From assembly GCA_000151295.1 (NCBI GenBank), contig GG745335.1:744329-779825 (forward strand): a DNA stretch of 35,497 nt. Reading direction: 5' to 3'. The position numbers and the translations under genes are program-made. The stretch comes from Allomyces macrogynus ATCC 38327 (Eukaryota > Blastocladiomycota > Blastocladiomycetes > Blastocladiales > Blastocladiaceae). Shown piece by piece: positions 1 through 11,564 of this stretch (positions are counted from its first letter, which is position 1; each line of letters begins with the position of its first letter). The notes below the pieces were generated by a model, which saw nothing but the letters and a program-made list of their open reading frames with translations, was not told where the DNA came from and searched no databases.

Positions 1-3000
1 TTTTTTGAAGTCGGGCCCGCTCAGCACCGCGTCCCGACAAGAGCGCCACGACCCGACCCCGTAGCTCGGCGCGCACGGCGATGGGGGCTTCTCGTCCAGT
101 CGGCCGCGCTGCTCCTTCTCGCTTTGTCTTTCGTCGCCGCGACACGCGCGCATCCCGATCCGCACGCGATCCACGACTTGAACGCCAACTCTCGACTCGG
201 CACGGCCACCACCTGCCCGCTCGTCACGCCGTTGCTGCCAAATGGACTTGACAAGAACTATCGTTCCGCACCCGAGCTACCCAGGTGTCCGTTCATTGGC
301 CCGCCGACTCCCGAAGGCACCACACCAGCGCGCCCACCGGACTCGGAGCCAACTCATCTCGCCACGACGTTGGTCGCGCCCGCGGTACCGTCCTACACGG
401 TCATTGCGACGGCCCCTGCTCCCGCTGCCGCCACTATTCCCTTGCCCACCGCGCGGATGTCACCGACCGCGCCTCCCGAAGAGCCGCGCCGGCTGGATCC
501 AGTGTCGGCGGCGGCCGCCGCGACTGAGGTCGCTCCGCAACCCGAAACGACGGCCGCGATTGTTGACGTGATGCCCGCGTCACTCGTTTCGTCGGCCACG
601 GTCGAGGAGTCGATCCAGGCAGCTGCACCTGCATCGTCGACTGCACTGGTCGACACCACGCCAACGGCGAAAGCGACGACTGCAACCACCGCCACCACCG
701 CGACGGTCGAAATTGCGGTGCCGACGTGGGTCCCGAAATTGCCCGTCTCCAGATTGCCTGCCGCGTTTATGGTCGACCTGCCGCGACGAACGGGAGCCTG
801 CCCGGCACCCGCGTTGCCCGGCGATGTGAGCGTGGCACCACGACCCGATGGAGCCGTGCCACGGCCATCCGGCGCGCCGTCACCAGGCGCGGCGCATCCC
901 GGTCCAAATGATCACGACCCGTCGGCCGATTTCGTGATCATTCCGCAACGACCGACGACGAGGCCCATCACCCCACCGCGCAAGCCGCCAATCTACGTGG
1001 ATCCGGCGCAACGCGACTCGGATACGACGACGAGCACTAGCACCGGTCCATTGACCCCCGGTGGTGCGGCCGCATCCATGACCGACTCGCCAACCGGCAG
1101 CGCCGCCAACAAGTCGGACCCGCTGACGCCCGCATCCGTGTCGGCCAAGGAACTCAAGGATTTGTTCAACTACGCGTCGATCGACTGTGCGGCCGTGATC
1201 CGATCGACCAACCCGGAAGCCAAGGGCGCGACCTCGATCCTGACCGAGAACAAGGACAGCTACATGCTCTCCCCGTGTCGCGTCGGGAAGCTTTCGGTGC
1301 GGCACGTGGTCGTGGAACTCTGCGACGAGATCCTCGTCAACACGCTCGTCCTCGCCAACTACGAACTGTTCTCGTCAACGTTCCGCCACGTCCGCGTCTG
1401 GGTCAATTCGGTCTACCCGCCAACCGACCCGAAACCCTGGCGCGTCCTCGCCGATTTGGATGCGGCCAATTCGCGGTCGCCGCAAGTGTTCCAGGTCACG
1501 AAACCGGTCGCCTGGGCGCGATACATGAAGCTCGAGTTTTTATCGCAGTACGGCGCGCAGTACTTTTGCCCTGTGTCCTTGCTGCGCGTGCACGGGCGCA
1601 CGATGCTCGAAGAGTACAAGCTCCAGCAGACCAAGGCTGCCAAGCAAGCCGCTGCGGCCGCGGCGAGCACGGCGGCGGGGACAACTGGTGCTGGTGCGAC
1701 TGAGACCGAGACCGGGCGGACCGCCGCTGTCCCGTCATTCGATAACCGCAACGCGACCACAAGCAGCAAAGACAAGGACACGACCCCTGCGGCACCCGTG
1801 CGCGTCAAGCCGCCGCAGTTGCCGGACCCAAGTACCGTGAAAATTTCGGTCCCTGACTCGATTTGGGACGCAACGGGGAAACGTGCGCCTGACGCGTCGC
1901 CGCTCCCCGACTTGGCTGGACCCGCACTCGATCAGCCGGCCACGTCCAACGCTGTGCAGGACAACCTGCGGCAAAACGCGTGGTCGGCCGAACCGGCGAT
2001 CCCACTCGCTGACGTCGGGCTCGTGCAGCACCCGGAACACGTGCCATTCCTGCCGCCCAAACTGCAATTGCCGGAACTCGTCGACACGGCACGGCCGGCG
2101 TCTCCGTCCAAGGCCTTTGTCGGGACCGGTGGGTCTCCGACGTCGGTGCCCGTGCCGGAGCCGACCAACGTGGGCGCAGCCGACCCGGCGATGCCAACAC
2201 CCGGCGCCGATGCTAGTGCGACGCGGTCGATCCCGCCGCGTCCGATCCCGTCGCTGCCGCCGCCGCCCATGGAGGACGAGCAGGAGCCGCCGCCCGAGGA
2301 CGAGGGCATTTACCAAACGATCATGAAACGGTTTGCGCTGGTCGAGGCCAACCATAAGCTGCTGCTGCAGTACATGGAAGAGTATGCGCAGGGGATCAAC
2401 GAGGTAATTCGCACCAACGATGAGAACCAGTCGGAGCATTTCACACGGTCAATGATGCAGTTGAGCCAGCATGTGGTTGCGCGGCTCGCGGCGATTGTAC
2501 GTTGCTATTTTTTATCTCTTATTGTTGGCGAGAACGGTTGGTAACGATGGATCATACGCGTTGTAGAAGGAGGAGTTGTCGAGTCTCGTCTACGAGCACC
2601 GCGCGACCAGCCGCCGGTTCGAGACGGCGACGACCAGCTCGGTCAAGACGCTGCAGAACCAGGTGCGCGCGCTCGAGGACCGGACCACGTCGCTCCTGAG
2701 GTGGATGATTGTGCTCGCACTGGTCCTGGTCGGCGCGCTCGTCGCGCCCTGGGTCAAGGTCGGCCTGACGACGCTCCTGTCCGCGTCGATTGGCACGTCG
2801 GCCGCGACCGGCGAGTCGGTCATCAACTTCCCGAGCGCCAAGGACACGCCTCGGCGACGCGCCAACGGGTACGCGTCCGAGAGCGTGGCGAGTCGCGCCC
2901 GGTCGCCCGTGACGGCGCGGTCGAGTGCCGGCACTTCAAGCGAGGACCTGAATGGATCGACGAAGCGGTGCGTTCTCATTGTGGCATACCGACCGTCTCG

Positions 3001-3860
3001 CTTGCTCTTGCTTTCGACTCACCACTCCCATGTTCGTGTTTAGTCGCTCGAGCCAGCTCCGCGCTCGCTCGCGGCGCCGCGGTCACTTGGCCATTGTTAT
3101 GGAGCCGAGCCGTCGTCTCGCGCAGTCGCTCCCGTCTCCAACGCGTCCCGCACCGGGCCTGCTCACCGTCCCTGCCGATCGTACCGCTGACGACGTCGAG
3201 GATATCGAGTGGGTCCCAGACCCTGCCGCGGCCGATTCGCTGCCCTCGAGCCAAAGCTCCACGTGGAAGTCGTCGGACGAGCTGCCACCGCCGTCGAGCA
3301 GCCCGCCGCATGTCGTGGCCGAAGACTTGCGCAAGACGCACAGTGTGCCGGATCTCGTCGCGGCAATGGCGACAGATGCGGTCGCTGCGGGATCGAGACC
3401 AGTACCGTCCGCACCCGGGACACCGCTTCGAGCCAAGCGCGACGCTGGCAATGGGGGTGAGAGTGGCGCGACGGTGGGACGCATCGCGACTCCTGTCACG
3501 GCACTCGACCAGTCCGACGCGCCTAGCACGGCCGCTGCAACCCTGTCCACCAGTGGTGCTGTGCCAACCACCACCACAATCCTCGCGGACGCTGGTCAGG
3601 CACCGGTTGTCAATGGCGCGGTGCCAAACACCGTTGCGGTGGACAGCCTCGACGGCGATGCGCAACCCCCAATGCCCGCGGCGACGCGTGCCGTTGTGCT
3701 GGCGGCGATTGAGTCGGTGCTCGAGTCGGCGGCGAGCGCAGCAACGGCCGGGACTGAGGCGAGCGTGAGTCCTAGCGAGAGCGTGCCGCCACCCCCGCCT
3801 CCAGCACCACTATTACTGGCTGCGGTGGAGATGGCGGCTCCCGTCGTGCCGGTATCATAA
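1..3860 (+). CDS. Mid-SUN (Slp1/SUCO-like) ER or nuclear-envelope membrane protein, 5' partial
   Basis: Exons I infer are <1-2496, 2567-2967 and 3044-3860, giving about 1237 visible residues. The frame is open to base 1 with no in-frame ATG, so the start lies outside the window or in an earlier exon. A signal-peptide-like segment (two Arg, then GLLVQSAALLLLALSFVAA) falls near bases 79-140. A long Pro/Ala/Thr-rich stretch follows, then a SUN domain at about residues 385-535 (LFNYASIDCAA through DKPW-like and YGAQYFCPVSLLRVHG motifs). After that come a Pro-rich linker, a coiled coil (about residues 765-895, crossing intron 1), one transmembrane helix (WMIVLALVLVGALVAPW) and a long low-complexity tail. 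Signal peptide, central SUN domain and C-terminal membrane helix are the order seen in yeast Slp1 and animal SUCO, which act in ER protein folding or stability; KASH-binding SUN proteins carry the domain C-terminally. The function here is inferred from that family. Stop TAA is at 3858-3860. Confidence 0.85.
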
Positions 3861-4238
3861 ACGCGCAACGGGCGCGCGCAGCGCACACGTGTTGGTCAAT
3901 AGATGTTGTCCACCGCGGCAAACGCGATAGCATCCGATGCCGGCAGCTGTCCTTGTGTGCGCACCTCGCGCGCGCGCGCTGGGCCGGAGGAAACGCGCAC
4001 GAGAGTCTGTTGTTCTGTTCCTTTGGCGCGCGCGTGTGGGTCGTCGGATGGACCGGGCAATCGGTGGGAGGTGCAACTGGTCCATGTCGTTCCTCGCGTG
4101 TTCGAACGACTTGCGCGCGTCTGCTGCTGATCAGAAAACGTGGCCACGACAGGCTGCGCCTCCTTGCGCCTGCTGCCAAACTCTCTTCTCTCCCTCGTTC
4201 GCCTCGCCCCTGCCAACCGCCATCGAAAATTGAACCAC
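3861..4238. other. Intergenic, no gene seen
   Basis: This stretch follows the SUN-gene stop codon. It is rich in alternating CG (for example around 3966-3980 and 4026-4036) and holds no conserved reading frame that I recognise. It probably contains the SUN gene's 3' UTR and the upstream region of the weak gene at 4239. Confidence 0.5.
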
Positions 4239-4737
4239 ATGCACAGCGATGCAAACCCGAAAACGTTCTCCTCAACAACTGCCAGCGCCTCACGGGTGCT
4301 TCGGCGCGACTTGCCCGCCTACATGCCCGTGTCGCACGCCACCGGCCTTCATCCGTGGGCCACCGGCACGCGCGCGGCGTCGGGCGGCTTCAAGCTCATT
4401 TCGCTGCGCAGGACGCGCCCGGTTGTTGCTACTGCTGCCACGTCCCGCCGTGCCGGAAAGCTGAGTGGTGGTGGTGGTGCCCGGTCCCGGCGAGCGTTCT
4501 GATCAAGCATCGGTCCCGGCTGTCGCTCGTCGGCTCGAACACGACAAGTTTGCCGACGTGCTCGAGTACCCCCACGGTCCCCGGCCGACCACCGAGCACG
4601 AGCTGGCTGGCCAGCGCGCTGACGCTGACGACGTGCTGACGAACGTCGACCGACTAAAACAGACTTGGACTGGCACCCGTATCGTGTGCAACAGCAACGT
4701 ACAGCCCGATTGCTCCTGCCCGACCTGGCCGATATGA
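4239..4737 (+). CDS. Possible small two-exon gene, unknown product
   Basis: I do not recognise this protein. An ATG at 4239 opens a frame with high third-position GC (MHSDANPKTF, later SHATGLHPWATGTR and SGGFKLISLRR) up to about 4410-4450. A second coding-like stretch in another frame runs from about 4511 to the TGA at 4735-4737 (RRLEHDKFADVLEYPHGP, then LTNVDRLKQTWTGTR). The two could be joined by a short intron, for example GT at 4468 or 4426 to AG near 4508, but neither donor is strong and the join is a guess. Evidence is codon bias alone. Antisense frames are open too, so a non-coding origin is possible. Confidence 0.3.
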
Positions 4738-5918
4738 ACCTGTCGGCACTGCAGTGCACCGCATTGTCTGTTCGTCGGACTTGATCATTTCCGCTCACGC
4801 CCTACTTGGCCACGTCGCACCGGCGCGCTCCTCTCTCGCACGCTCGCTCGCGGCGCACAATTGTTCGGTTCTGCGCTGCTTAGCACCAGTGCACGCCGTG
4901 CCCCAAGTGTCCGCTGTTCGCTGTCCGCCGCGCCCACTCCTTCTTCGCGCAACCGCAATTGGACGGTTTTGCTGCGCCGCCCTCCTCGACGTTGACGGCC
5001 GTGCACGCTCTCTCCTCGCTCCCGCCGCTCTCGAGCTCGTTCCGATTCTCTCTCGACCATCGCTGTTGCGCCGACGTACTCGCCAACGACCGGACAGCTG
5101 CTCGAGCATCGCAGGTTTGTTGTTGGCTCTCGTGTTTTGGAGTGTCGCGTCTGATGCGTCTGCCGGCGTCAGCATCTGGTCGTGATCACGTTGAAGTGGA
5201 GCACTCATGAGGTTTGCGTCATTTTGGTTCAATTGTAGGTCGGTTCATCGTGGACTTGATTGACCCCCCAATTTTTTGCCCGCTCGAGAGTACCTCGCAA
5301 CGTGCTCTGGCGCGGTCGTGTTCGCTGCACGCGCGCGCACTTGTCCCACGCTCATATCCCACTTCCGCGGCCACGGAGCCCGTTCGAACGCATCGTGTGC
5401 CGTCATTTGCGCGTGTTTTGGGCCCGAACAACCCCTCGGCCCCATCCATCTGCCGCCAACTCAACATTTCCTCACCCGCGCACCTACCCGTCGCCGACGC
5501 TCGATTTCGAGGCTCGTGCGCCTCTCTCAACTCTCGCCCATTGCGTGCGCTGACCATTGGTTTGAGCCAATCGGTCGTCTGGCCACCTGACCCCGCAGCG
5601 AGGACCAGGAGGCGCCCTAAGTGGAGCACGGCCGGTGGACTGTGACGTGCGACGTTTGCTGCAGCGTGGCGACGCGCGCTTGCTTTTATACCCGGTCGGT
5701 TCGCGCTAGCGCGGGCGAGCCCGCGTTCTGTCTCGCTCGCTCGTTCGTTCGTCCCATCCCTTCCTGCGCTCCCGCGCTTGATCTCGACGCACCGCGCTCT
5801 CCGAACGCTCTAAACCCGCTTCACGCCGTGCACGAGCATTGTCCACCCGGTTCTGTGCGGCCTGGTGGTACTCTACGACCACTGCGACTACAACGGCGAC
5901 CTGACGGGGTCGCAGACG
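4738..5918. promoter_or_regulatory. Long upstream region of the cyclin gene
   Basis: This 1.2 kb shows no frame with convincing codon bias until just before the cyclin ATG. It is pyrimidine-rich (many TCTC and CTCGC runs) and includes a TATA-like TTTTATA at 5684-5690, about 230 bases before the ATG, which would suit a transcription start near 5715. From about 5838 the cyclin frame is open and GC3-rich with no ATG, so part of the end of this region could be a coding exon if an upstream splice exists. Confidence 0.4.
5684..5690 (+). promoter_or_regulatory. TATA-like element upstream of cyclin gene
   Basis: TTTTATA lies in otherwise GC-rich DNA, about 230 bases before the cyclin ATG. It is the only AT-rich motif of this kind close to the gene. 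Its use as a TATA box is inferred. Confidence 0.3.
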
Positions 5919-6814
5919 ATGGGGGCTACCATGGAGCTCGCGCCGATCACGCTGCCGGCGTCATTTGACGAGTGCGACACGGGCCATCTCGTCCACTTGA
6001 TATGTACGTTGTTGCGTTTCCTGGTATGGTGGTCGCCGTGGTGGACGACGGTGGTGCTGCTGCCCAAACTTGGTGTAAACATGGACTGACGTTTTCGTGT
6101 TACCTTTGGGCTGATACATCACGTTTCACGTCACCACTAGCCGACCTACTCTGTTCGTTGACCGCACTCAATGACCGCATCCCACTCTCGGCCGCCAACA
6201 TTTCGCCCTTCCACTCGCGGCAGCCACCGCCAATCTCGATCCTCGACTACCTGCGTCGCATCGTCAAGTTTACCGCGCTCGAGCGTGCATGTCTGCTCGC
6301 GACCGTCGTCTTCATCGACCGCGTCTGCCATCGACACCCGACCTTCACCATTTCATCGCTCACCGTGCACCGGTTCTTGGTCGCCGCAACCACGATCGCC
6401 GCCAAGTCCATCTGCGACGCGTTTTTCACTAACGCGCTCTACGCCAAGGTCGGCGGGATCACCACGCTCGAGTTGAATGCGCTCGAACTCGAGCTGCTGC
6501 GGCTTGTCGACTGGCAGGTGGCCGTGTCGGGCCCGCTGTTGCAAGAGTATTACCACGGCGTCGTCGCGCAGAGCCCGCACTTTGTGATTCGCGCGCCGCC
6601 GACGCCGACGCCGTCGCATGTCGCGATTCCGCTGTCGCCGCCCGCCGAGGTCCTCTCGGACCCGTTCGATGCGCCGGCTGGCACAGAGTGCGCGATGGGG
6701 GTGGCCAAGGCCGTCGAGCCGCGCGTCTCGTGCCCGCCCACGCCGCCGCCAACGTCGCCGCCAATCGTTGGGCCGCGGCGGGACAGCCATGAGTGTGTGA
6801 CGGTGCCACCTTGA
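5919..6814 (+). CDS. Pho80/Pcl-type cyclin
   Basis: Exons 5919-6003 and 6141-6814 give 252 residues; the intron is GTACGT...CACTAG, and it restores the conserved join HLVHLI-S-DLLCSLTALNDR. The cyclin box of the PHO80/PCL family is clear: PISILDYLRRIVKFTALE, a family-typical IDR (FIDRVCHRHP), SLTVHRFLVAATTIAAK, YAKVGGIT and ELNALELELLRLVDWQ. Such cyclins activate a Pho85-type kinase, which controls phosphate, glycogen or cell-cycle responses in fungi; which partner acts here cannot be read from sequence. After the box (about residue 165) the protein ends in a Pro/Ala-rich tail with many S/T-P sites. The start is the first ATG in a frame that stays open upstream to 5814, so an N-terminal extension from a missed exon is possible. 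Confidence 0.88.
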
Positions 6815-7242
6815 TACATGCAGCGCGCAGCGTGCTGACGGGCACACGCCGAGTCGAGTCGATTTTTGGTTTGCCGACTTTCGCGTTTTTTCCTCTTCTT
6901 ACCTCCGAATCACTCGAACGCTTTTTTCTCCACCCACTCCACCCGTTTTTTTGGGCGGGCCGCAGCAGGCCGTGCGCGGCATGGTTTTTGGCTTTCGTTT
7001 CCCACCTCGTGATTCCTTCTGCCTGCGGTTTGTTCGTTTATCGCTCTGCTGGCGCCAAAACCGTTTGCCGTTTATTCCACTCTTCGCGCCTTCATGATTG
7101 AATAATGCACTTTGGCGGTGCCCTTGGTCCCGGGCACCCTGTTTTCCCGTGCTCTTCCCATTTCGCAATAACCATTGACAAAGTGCGAAAGGCGCATAAA
7201 CGTGTTTTGTCAGTCAGGCCTTCACGAAGTCCACCCAGTTAT
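6815..7242. other. Convergent 3' region between cyclin and LRRC9
   Basis: The two genes converge here. The sequence has several T runs (6888-6893, 6923-6928, 6949-6955) after the cyclin stop and is much more AT-rich than the genes. On the minus strand an AATAAA lies at 7071-7076. No reading frame looks coding. Confidence 0.5.
7071..7076 (-). terminator. Possible poly(A) signal of LRRC9
   Basis: AATAAA on the minus strand, about 170 bases past the LRRC9 stop codon. This matches the canonical polyadenylation hexamer, but hexamer use in this organism is unknown to me. Confidence 0.35.
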
Positions 7243-10200
7243 TCACTTGCCCTTCCCAGCGCCCCCGGCGCCCGGCGGCGCCGAGACCACGACTTTGGCC
7301 GCGAACTGTGGCCCAAGCAAATCGGACCCGTCGAGCGTGACCGCCGCAAACCGCAGCGTCTGCTTGGGTGCGGTCGGGCCCGTAGCCGCGGGCCCCGCGA
7401 CCGACCATTGTGCCTTGTCGCCCACGGCCGCTTGCTACAGATGCGACGAAATTGAGTACTGTGCGATTTTGTCCAGTGGAGATTGGGGGGACAACGTACA
7501 CGAGCCCATTCGCGCTCGTCGTCAGTGATGACGGCGCCGTCAATCCTAGTGAGCCCGGGCATGGCTTGCACGAGGACGGTGCGGTAGCTGCTCATCCGCG
7601 CGATCGGGTTCCCGACGAGCGAGATGCTTTGCAGGGCCGCGCTCTAATCCCATGAGGGAGAGAGGGAGGGCAGGTCAGGGTCGGCACTCTCGGCAATCAA
7701 GGGAAGTTGGCCCAACAGTGCGCACCGCCACGTCGACGATTTCCGTGATGCGGTTGCGGTCGACATGCAAGTACTTGACCTTGGGCAGGTACCGCACAAA
7801 GTGGATCGTCTTGAGCCGGTTATCACTCGTGGCACAACCAACGCGTTAGTTGTACACGACGAGCAACACCAACGAACCGACCAAACGCACGCACTTGAGC
7901 GACAATTCCTTGAGCGCGCGCAAATTCACAACCATGTCCGGCTCAACCATGCGAATCTGGTTATTGTCGAGGTACAACTTCTGCACCGCCCGGGCCTTGT
8001 CGAGCCCATCAAGTCGCATCAGCTTATTGTCGCGCACGCTCAAGATACGCAAGTCCGGCGCGAGCGACTCGAGCCGCAAATCGGCCATTTTGGCCACTTG
8101 GTTCTGGTCGAGGTAGAGCTCGGCGAGGTGCGGCCACAAGTAATCGGCCGACCCGAGTCGCGCATCCGCTGCGGCCATCCCACCACCGCCGGTGCTTGGT
8201 TGCGTGGGTGCGGCCTTGGGTGCAGGCAACGCCTCGATCCGGTTCCCGCTGAGACTCAGGCACCGTAAATGGCGCAAGTTGACGAGATTCGACACGTCGG
8301 CGATCTGGTTATTATCGAGGTTGAGGAACGCGAGACTCGCAAACTCGCCGGGCCCAAAACACTCAATCTTCATCAGCTGGCACGACCGCAAGTCGAGGCA
8401 TGTCAACGTGCGCACGCCATTCGCCGCCATCTGCTCGAGCAGTTTTGCGCGCGTCAGGCACCCGACGAGCAACCCCTTAGCGTGCATGACCTCGTCGTCC
8501 GTGACCGCCACCCCATCGAGCACCTGGATCAGCGGTACGCAATAGATCACGTAGGCGCGGTAATGCGGTACCGCGCCAATGAACGCGTTGCCCGTCAAGT
8601 CGAGCACGTGCAGTGCCGGCAACACCGCGAGCGCGTTCATGTGGCCCGAATCCGTCACGTGGTTGTGTGCGAGGTAGAGCTCCGTGACGCGCGGCAACGT
8701 GCGCACCATATCGAGCGACGTGAGCCGGTTGCTCGACAGGTTCAGGTGCGTCAATTTTGCAAATGCGCGCGCGGGCACGTCCACGGCGGTGATGGCGTTG
8801 CACGACGCGTCGAGCACGCGCAGCGGCAAGTGCGCGAGGTCGTCGATGCGCGTGAGCCGGTTGCCGCCGATGAAAAGCTCCTCAAGGTGCGCGAGGTCGG
8901 CGAGCGGGCTGACGGTCGTGAGCTGACAGTTGCGCAGCGACAGGCTCGTGACCAACTGGAAGGAGTCCAGGTCCCTGAGATCACATCGGCCGGGTGGGAC
9001 GATGGTCGTGGCTTCGTTGAAGAGAAAGTAGGATGCAGGCAGCTGGATCACGGCGTCGACGAGCCACTCGTCGTGGACGACCTCGTCGAGTTGCTCGTGC
9101 CATGTGGCGAGGATCAACTCGCTGTCAGCGCCGAGCACGTTGCCGGACAAGTCGATCACCTTGAGCGACATGGGCCGTGGGTCAACAAGCCGCGTGATCT
9201 TGTTGTGTCGCACGTCGAGCGTCTCGACGTTCGGAAACGCGCCAAACACTTGCTTGAGGTCGACGAGGGCATTGAACGGGAGCCGCGCCGTCGTGACGTG
9301 CGGCAGCGTTACGGGTGGGAGCATCGTCAGCCCAGCATGGCTCAGGTCAAGGTCGGCCAGTATGCCCATTCGGCACTCGTCAATCAGACCCGGGACAAGC
9401 GCATGCTGCGCGGCACGAAACTCGTCGTACTCGCGCGAGACGAAATGCGAGACCGACAGCACATCGAGGTCGTCGGCGTCGACCATGGCCATGGCCAGGC
9501 AGTACGGCAGCTGCCCGCGTAACACGAGCGTGACGTCGCCCTGTTCGGAGACTACGTGCAGGTCCTGCTCAGGCACAGGTGCCGTCACGGGCAGTCGAAT
9601 CGCCGTGGCGGCATCGAGCATGGTTTCTGGGACCACATCGCGCAACCACACGCGCATCGTGGCCGCAATGGGCGCAAGCTCCACGTTGCCCAGGTAGCAG
9701 TGGCTGAGTCGCAACTTGCACTGCTCAAGGCACAGCTGCTGGAACCGGCGCGTCATGAGTGCATGCGACCGCTTGATCGCGGCGGCCAAGTCGTGGTGGA
9801 GAGCGAGGGCGCGCTCCGAGGGCGGGAGCTTAGCGTGCGCATCGCACCAGTCGAGGTAGGCGAGCAGGTACGAGAGCGACGGTGCCATGCGGGCAATCGA
9901 GTCCTTGAGCGCGGTCACGTCGCCCATGTACTGCGAGAGCACCGTCTGCCACTGAATCTCGTAGTGCAGCTGTTTTTGGTCCATTACTTGCTGCGAGGTC
10001 TGGACCATGTCGGGCGAGACGAGCCGCTGGTTGAGCTTGGTCAGGGTCGGCACGTGGCAGAGCGCGAGCAGCTCGTATTGCTGCAGGTCGCAGACGGGGT
10101 TGGTGCCGTAGAACGAGTGCTCGAGGATGAGCCCTTGCAGCGACGGTAGCGTGCCGAGGGCCTTAATGGCGTCGATCGAGTAGAGCTGGTTGCCCGCGAC

Positions 10201-10901
10201 ATTGATGGACTAGCAGAGCAGGTGGAGAGCAAGCGTCAGCCTTCAGAGCGCCCAAAGCAGAGTTGGAACAAGCGTTTAGGCACACACCTCGATCTGGCCC
10301 AGTGACGACAAATCGCTGGGCAGCGTTTGGATCTGGTTATTGGCCGCGTTCAAGTGGACAAGCGAAGAGCACTCGAGCAACGTCGTGATGTCGGTCAGGG
10401 CTATGATCAGAGATCATCGTCAGAATCTGGGGAGGATAACGGACGAAACAGGAGGAGCATCACCATTGTCGTTGATCCACAGCGTCTCGAGCGCCTTCAG
10501 GTGGTCCAAACCGACCAAGGTGGTCAAGCGGTTGGAATAGCTGGCTGGTCAAGGACATGGCGCAGTGATCAGCGCCGGCAGCCTTCCACGCGTCGCAACA
10601 TGCGTCGGGCGAGAACGCACAGGTGGAGAGTCTTGAGCTTGGTGCAGCACGCCAGCGGCGCGGGCGATTCGATGCGCGTCTCGCAAATCCACAGCGTTTC
10701 GAGGAGCGGGCAGCAGGCGAGGCTGCCAATCACGTCAAGGTCCTGCGCGACAATGACGAGCGTCTTAAGCACATTGCCGCGCGGGAGCAAGTCTGGGAAG
10801 CGCGCAAGACTGAAGTGGCAGAGCTCGAGGCAGGAGCCGGGCTCGGCGTCGTTGTCGTCCAAATTGTAGAGGGTGGGCGGCGGGTGCTCGGCGCGAGGCA
10901 T
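7243..10901 (-). CDS. LRRC9: LRRC9-like leucine-rich repeat protein (flagellum-associated)
   Basis: Seven exons in transcription order: 10901-10621, 10540-10464, 10400-10288, 10209-7895, 7825-7726, 7643-7500 and 7434-7243. Every phase matches, giving 1073 residues. Each junction restores a leucine-rich repeat, for example KTLHL-YSNRLTTL, TLWINDN-ALTDIT and LKELSLN-DNRLKTI. The N-terminal LKTLVIVAQDLDVIG and the LRR-capping motif FYGTNPVCDLQQYE are hallmarks of LRRC9 as I know it. There is one repeat block at about residues 30-190, a spacer, then repeats almost to the end; capping motifs of the YRAYVIYCVPLIQVLDG type occur twice. The animal protein is longer (about 1450). LRRC9 is found mainly in organisms with cilia or flagella, so it supports a zoosporic lifestyle; its molecular role is not well known. 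The start is the first ATG after an in-frame stop at about 11019. The gene is divergent from the bZIP gene. Confidence 0.88.
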
Positions 10902-11564
10902 AGTGGTGGTAGTTGGCGCGGCCGCAACGGCGCAGGTCGGGCAGCTTGGCTGGTTCTGATCCTCCTGGAAAAATTTGCAGCAAGTGGTGCTCTTGATGGT
11001 CAAGATGGTCGACGGGAATTACTGGGCGCGCAAGGTTGATGGCAAATTGCACGCCGCAGAGCACGACACAGCACGAGCGTAGCGTGCGGTGGGGCGTCCA
11101 CGTCAGGTCTGACGAAATGGCACGCCCTTGGCGCCCATCCGACCACGCTGGCATTTCTGCAAAAGCGAAGTTGCCAACACGCCCGACCACCAGCCGACCA
11201 CCTCCTCCACCACCTAGTCCGACATCAGCGGCGGCCAACGCGCCGACACTGACAACAAATGCCAGCAGCGACGCGCGCGCAGTCCTCTCTCTCTGCAATC
11301 TGCACTCCAACGCGACGCGCCGCTACCCCAGCCCGACCCCGTGCCCGCAGTCCTCCGTGCGCCAACGTGTCGTCTGCCAAGGCATGTCGCGCTCTCGAGC
11401 CGCTCCTCCATCTCAGCCCCTCGCCGCCTGACCAGCCCGGCCCCATCCTCGTCGGCGAACGCGTTCTTGTTACCTGGTCTGCTCGTGCAGGTACATATTT
11501 AAAGCAGTCACACCCGCGCGGCGGCAGCGGTCCCGCACCAACGAGTCAATCCATCACAATCCCC
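10902..11564. promoter_or_regulatory. Divergent promoter region, LRRC9 / bZIP
   Basis: 663 bases separate the two start codons. A TATA-like TATTTAAA lies at 11496-11503, about 60 bases before the bZIP ATG. A CCACGTCA box at 11098-11105 matches, on the minus strand, TGACGTGG, the core bound by animal XBP1/ATF6. I see no gene in this stretch. Confidence 0.5.
11496..11503 (+). promoter_or_regulatory. TATA-like box of the bZIP gene
   Basis: TATTTAAA, 62 bases upstream of the ATG at 11565 in GC-rich surroundings. This spacing would give a short 5' UTR of roughly 30 nt. A splice-donor-like CAG/GTACAT overlaps its left side, so an upstream exon is not excluded. Confidence 0.45.

Noticed and set aside
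4754..5185. 143-codon leucine/alanine-rich open frame
   Set aside because: Third-position composition is unlike the real genes and the hydrophobic pattern comes from pyrimidine-rich sequence.
8269..9522. 417-codon plus-strand open frame opposite LRRC9
   Set aside because: It mirrors the leucine-rich repeats of the minus-strand gene; the composition (His/Arg/Glu-rich) is typical of an antisense shadow.
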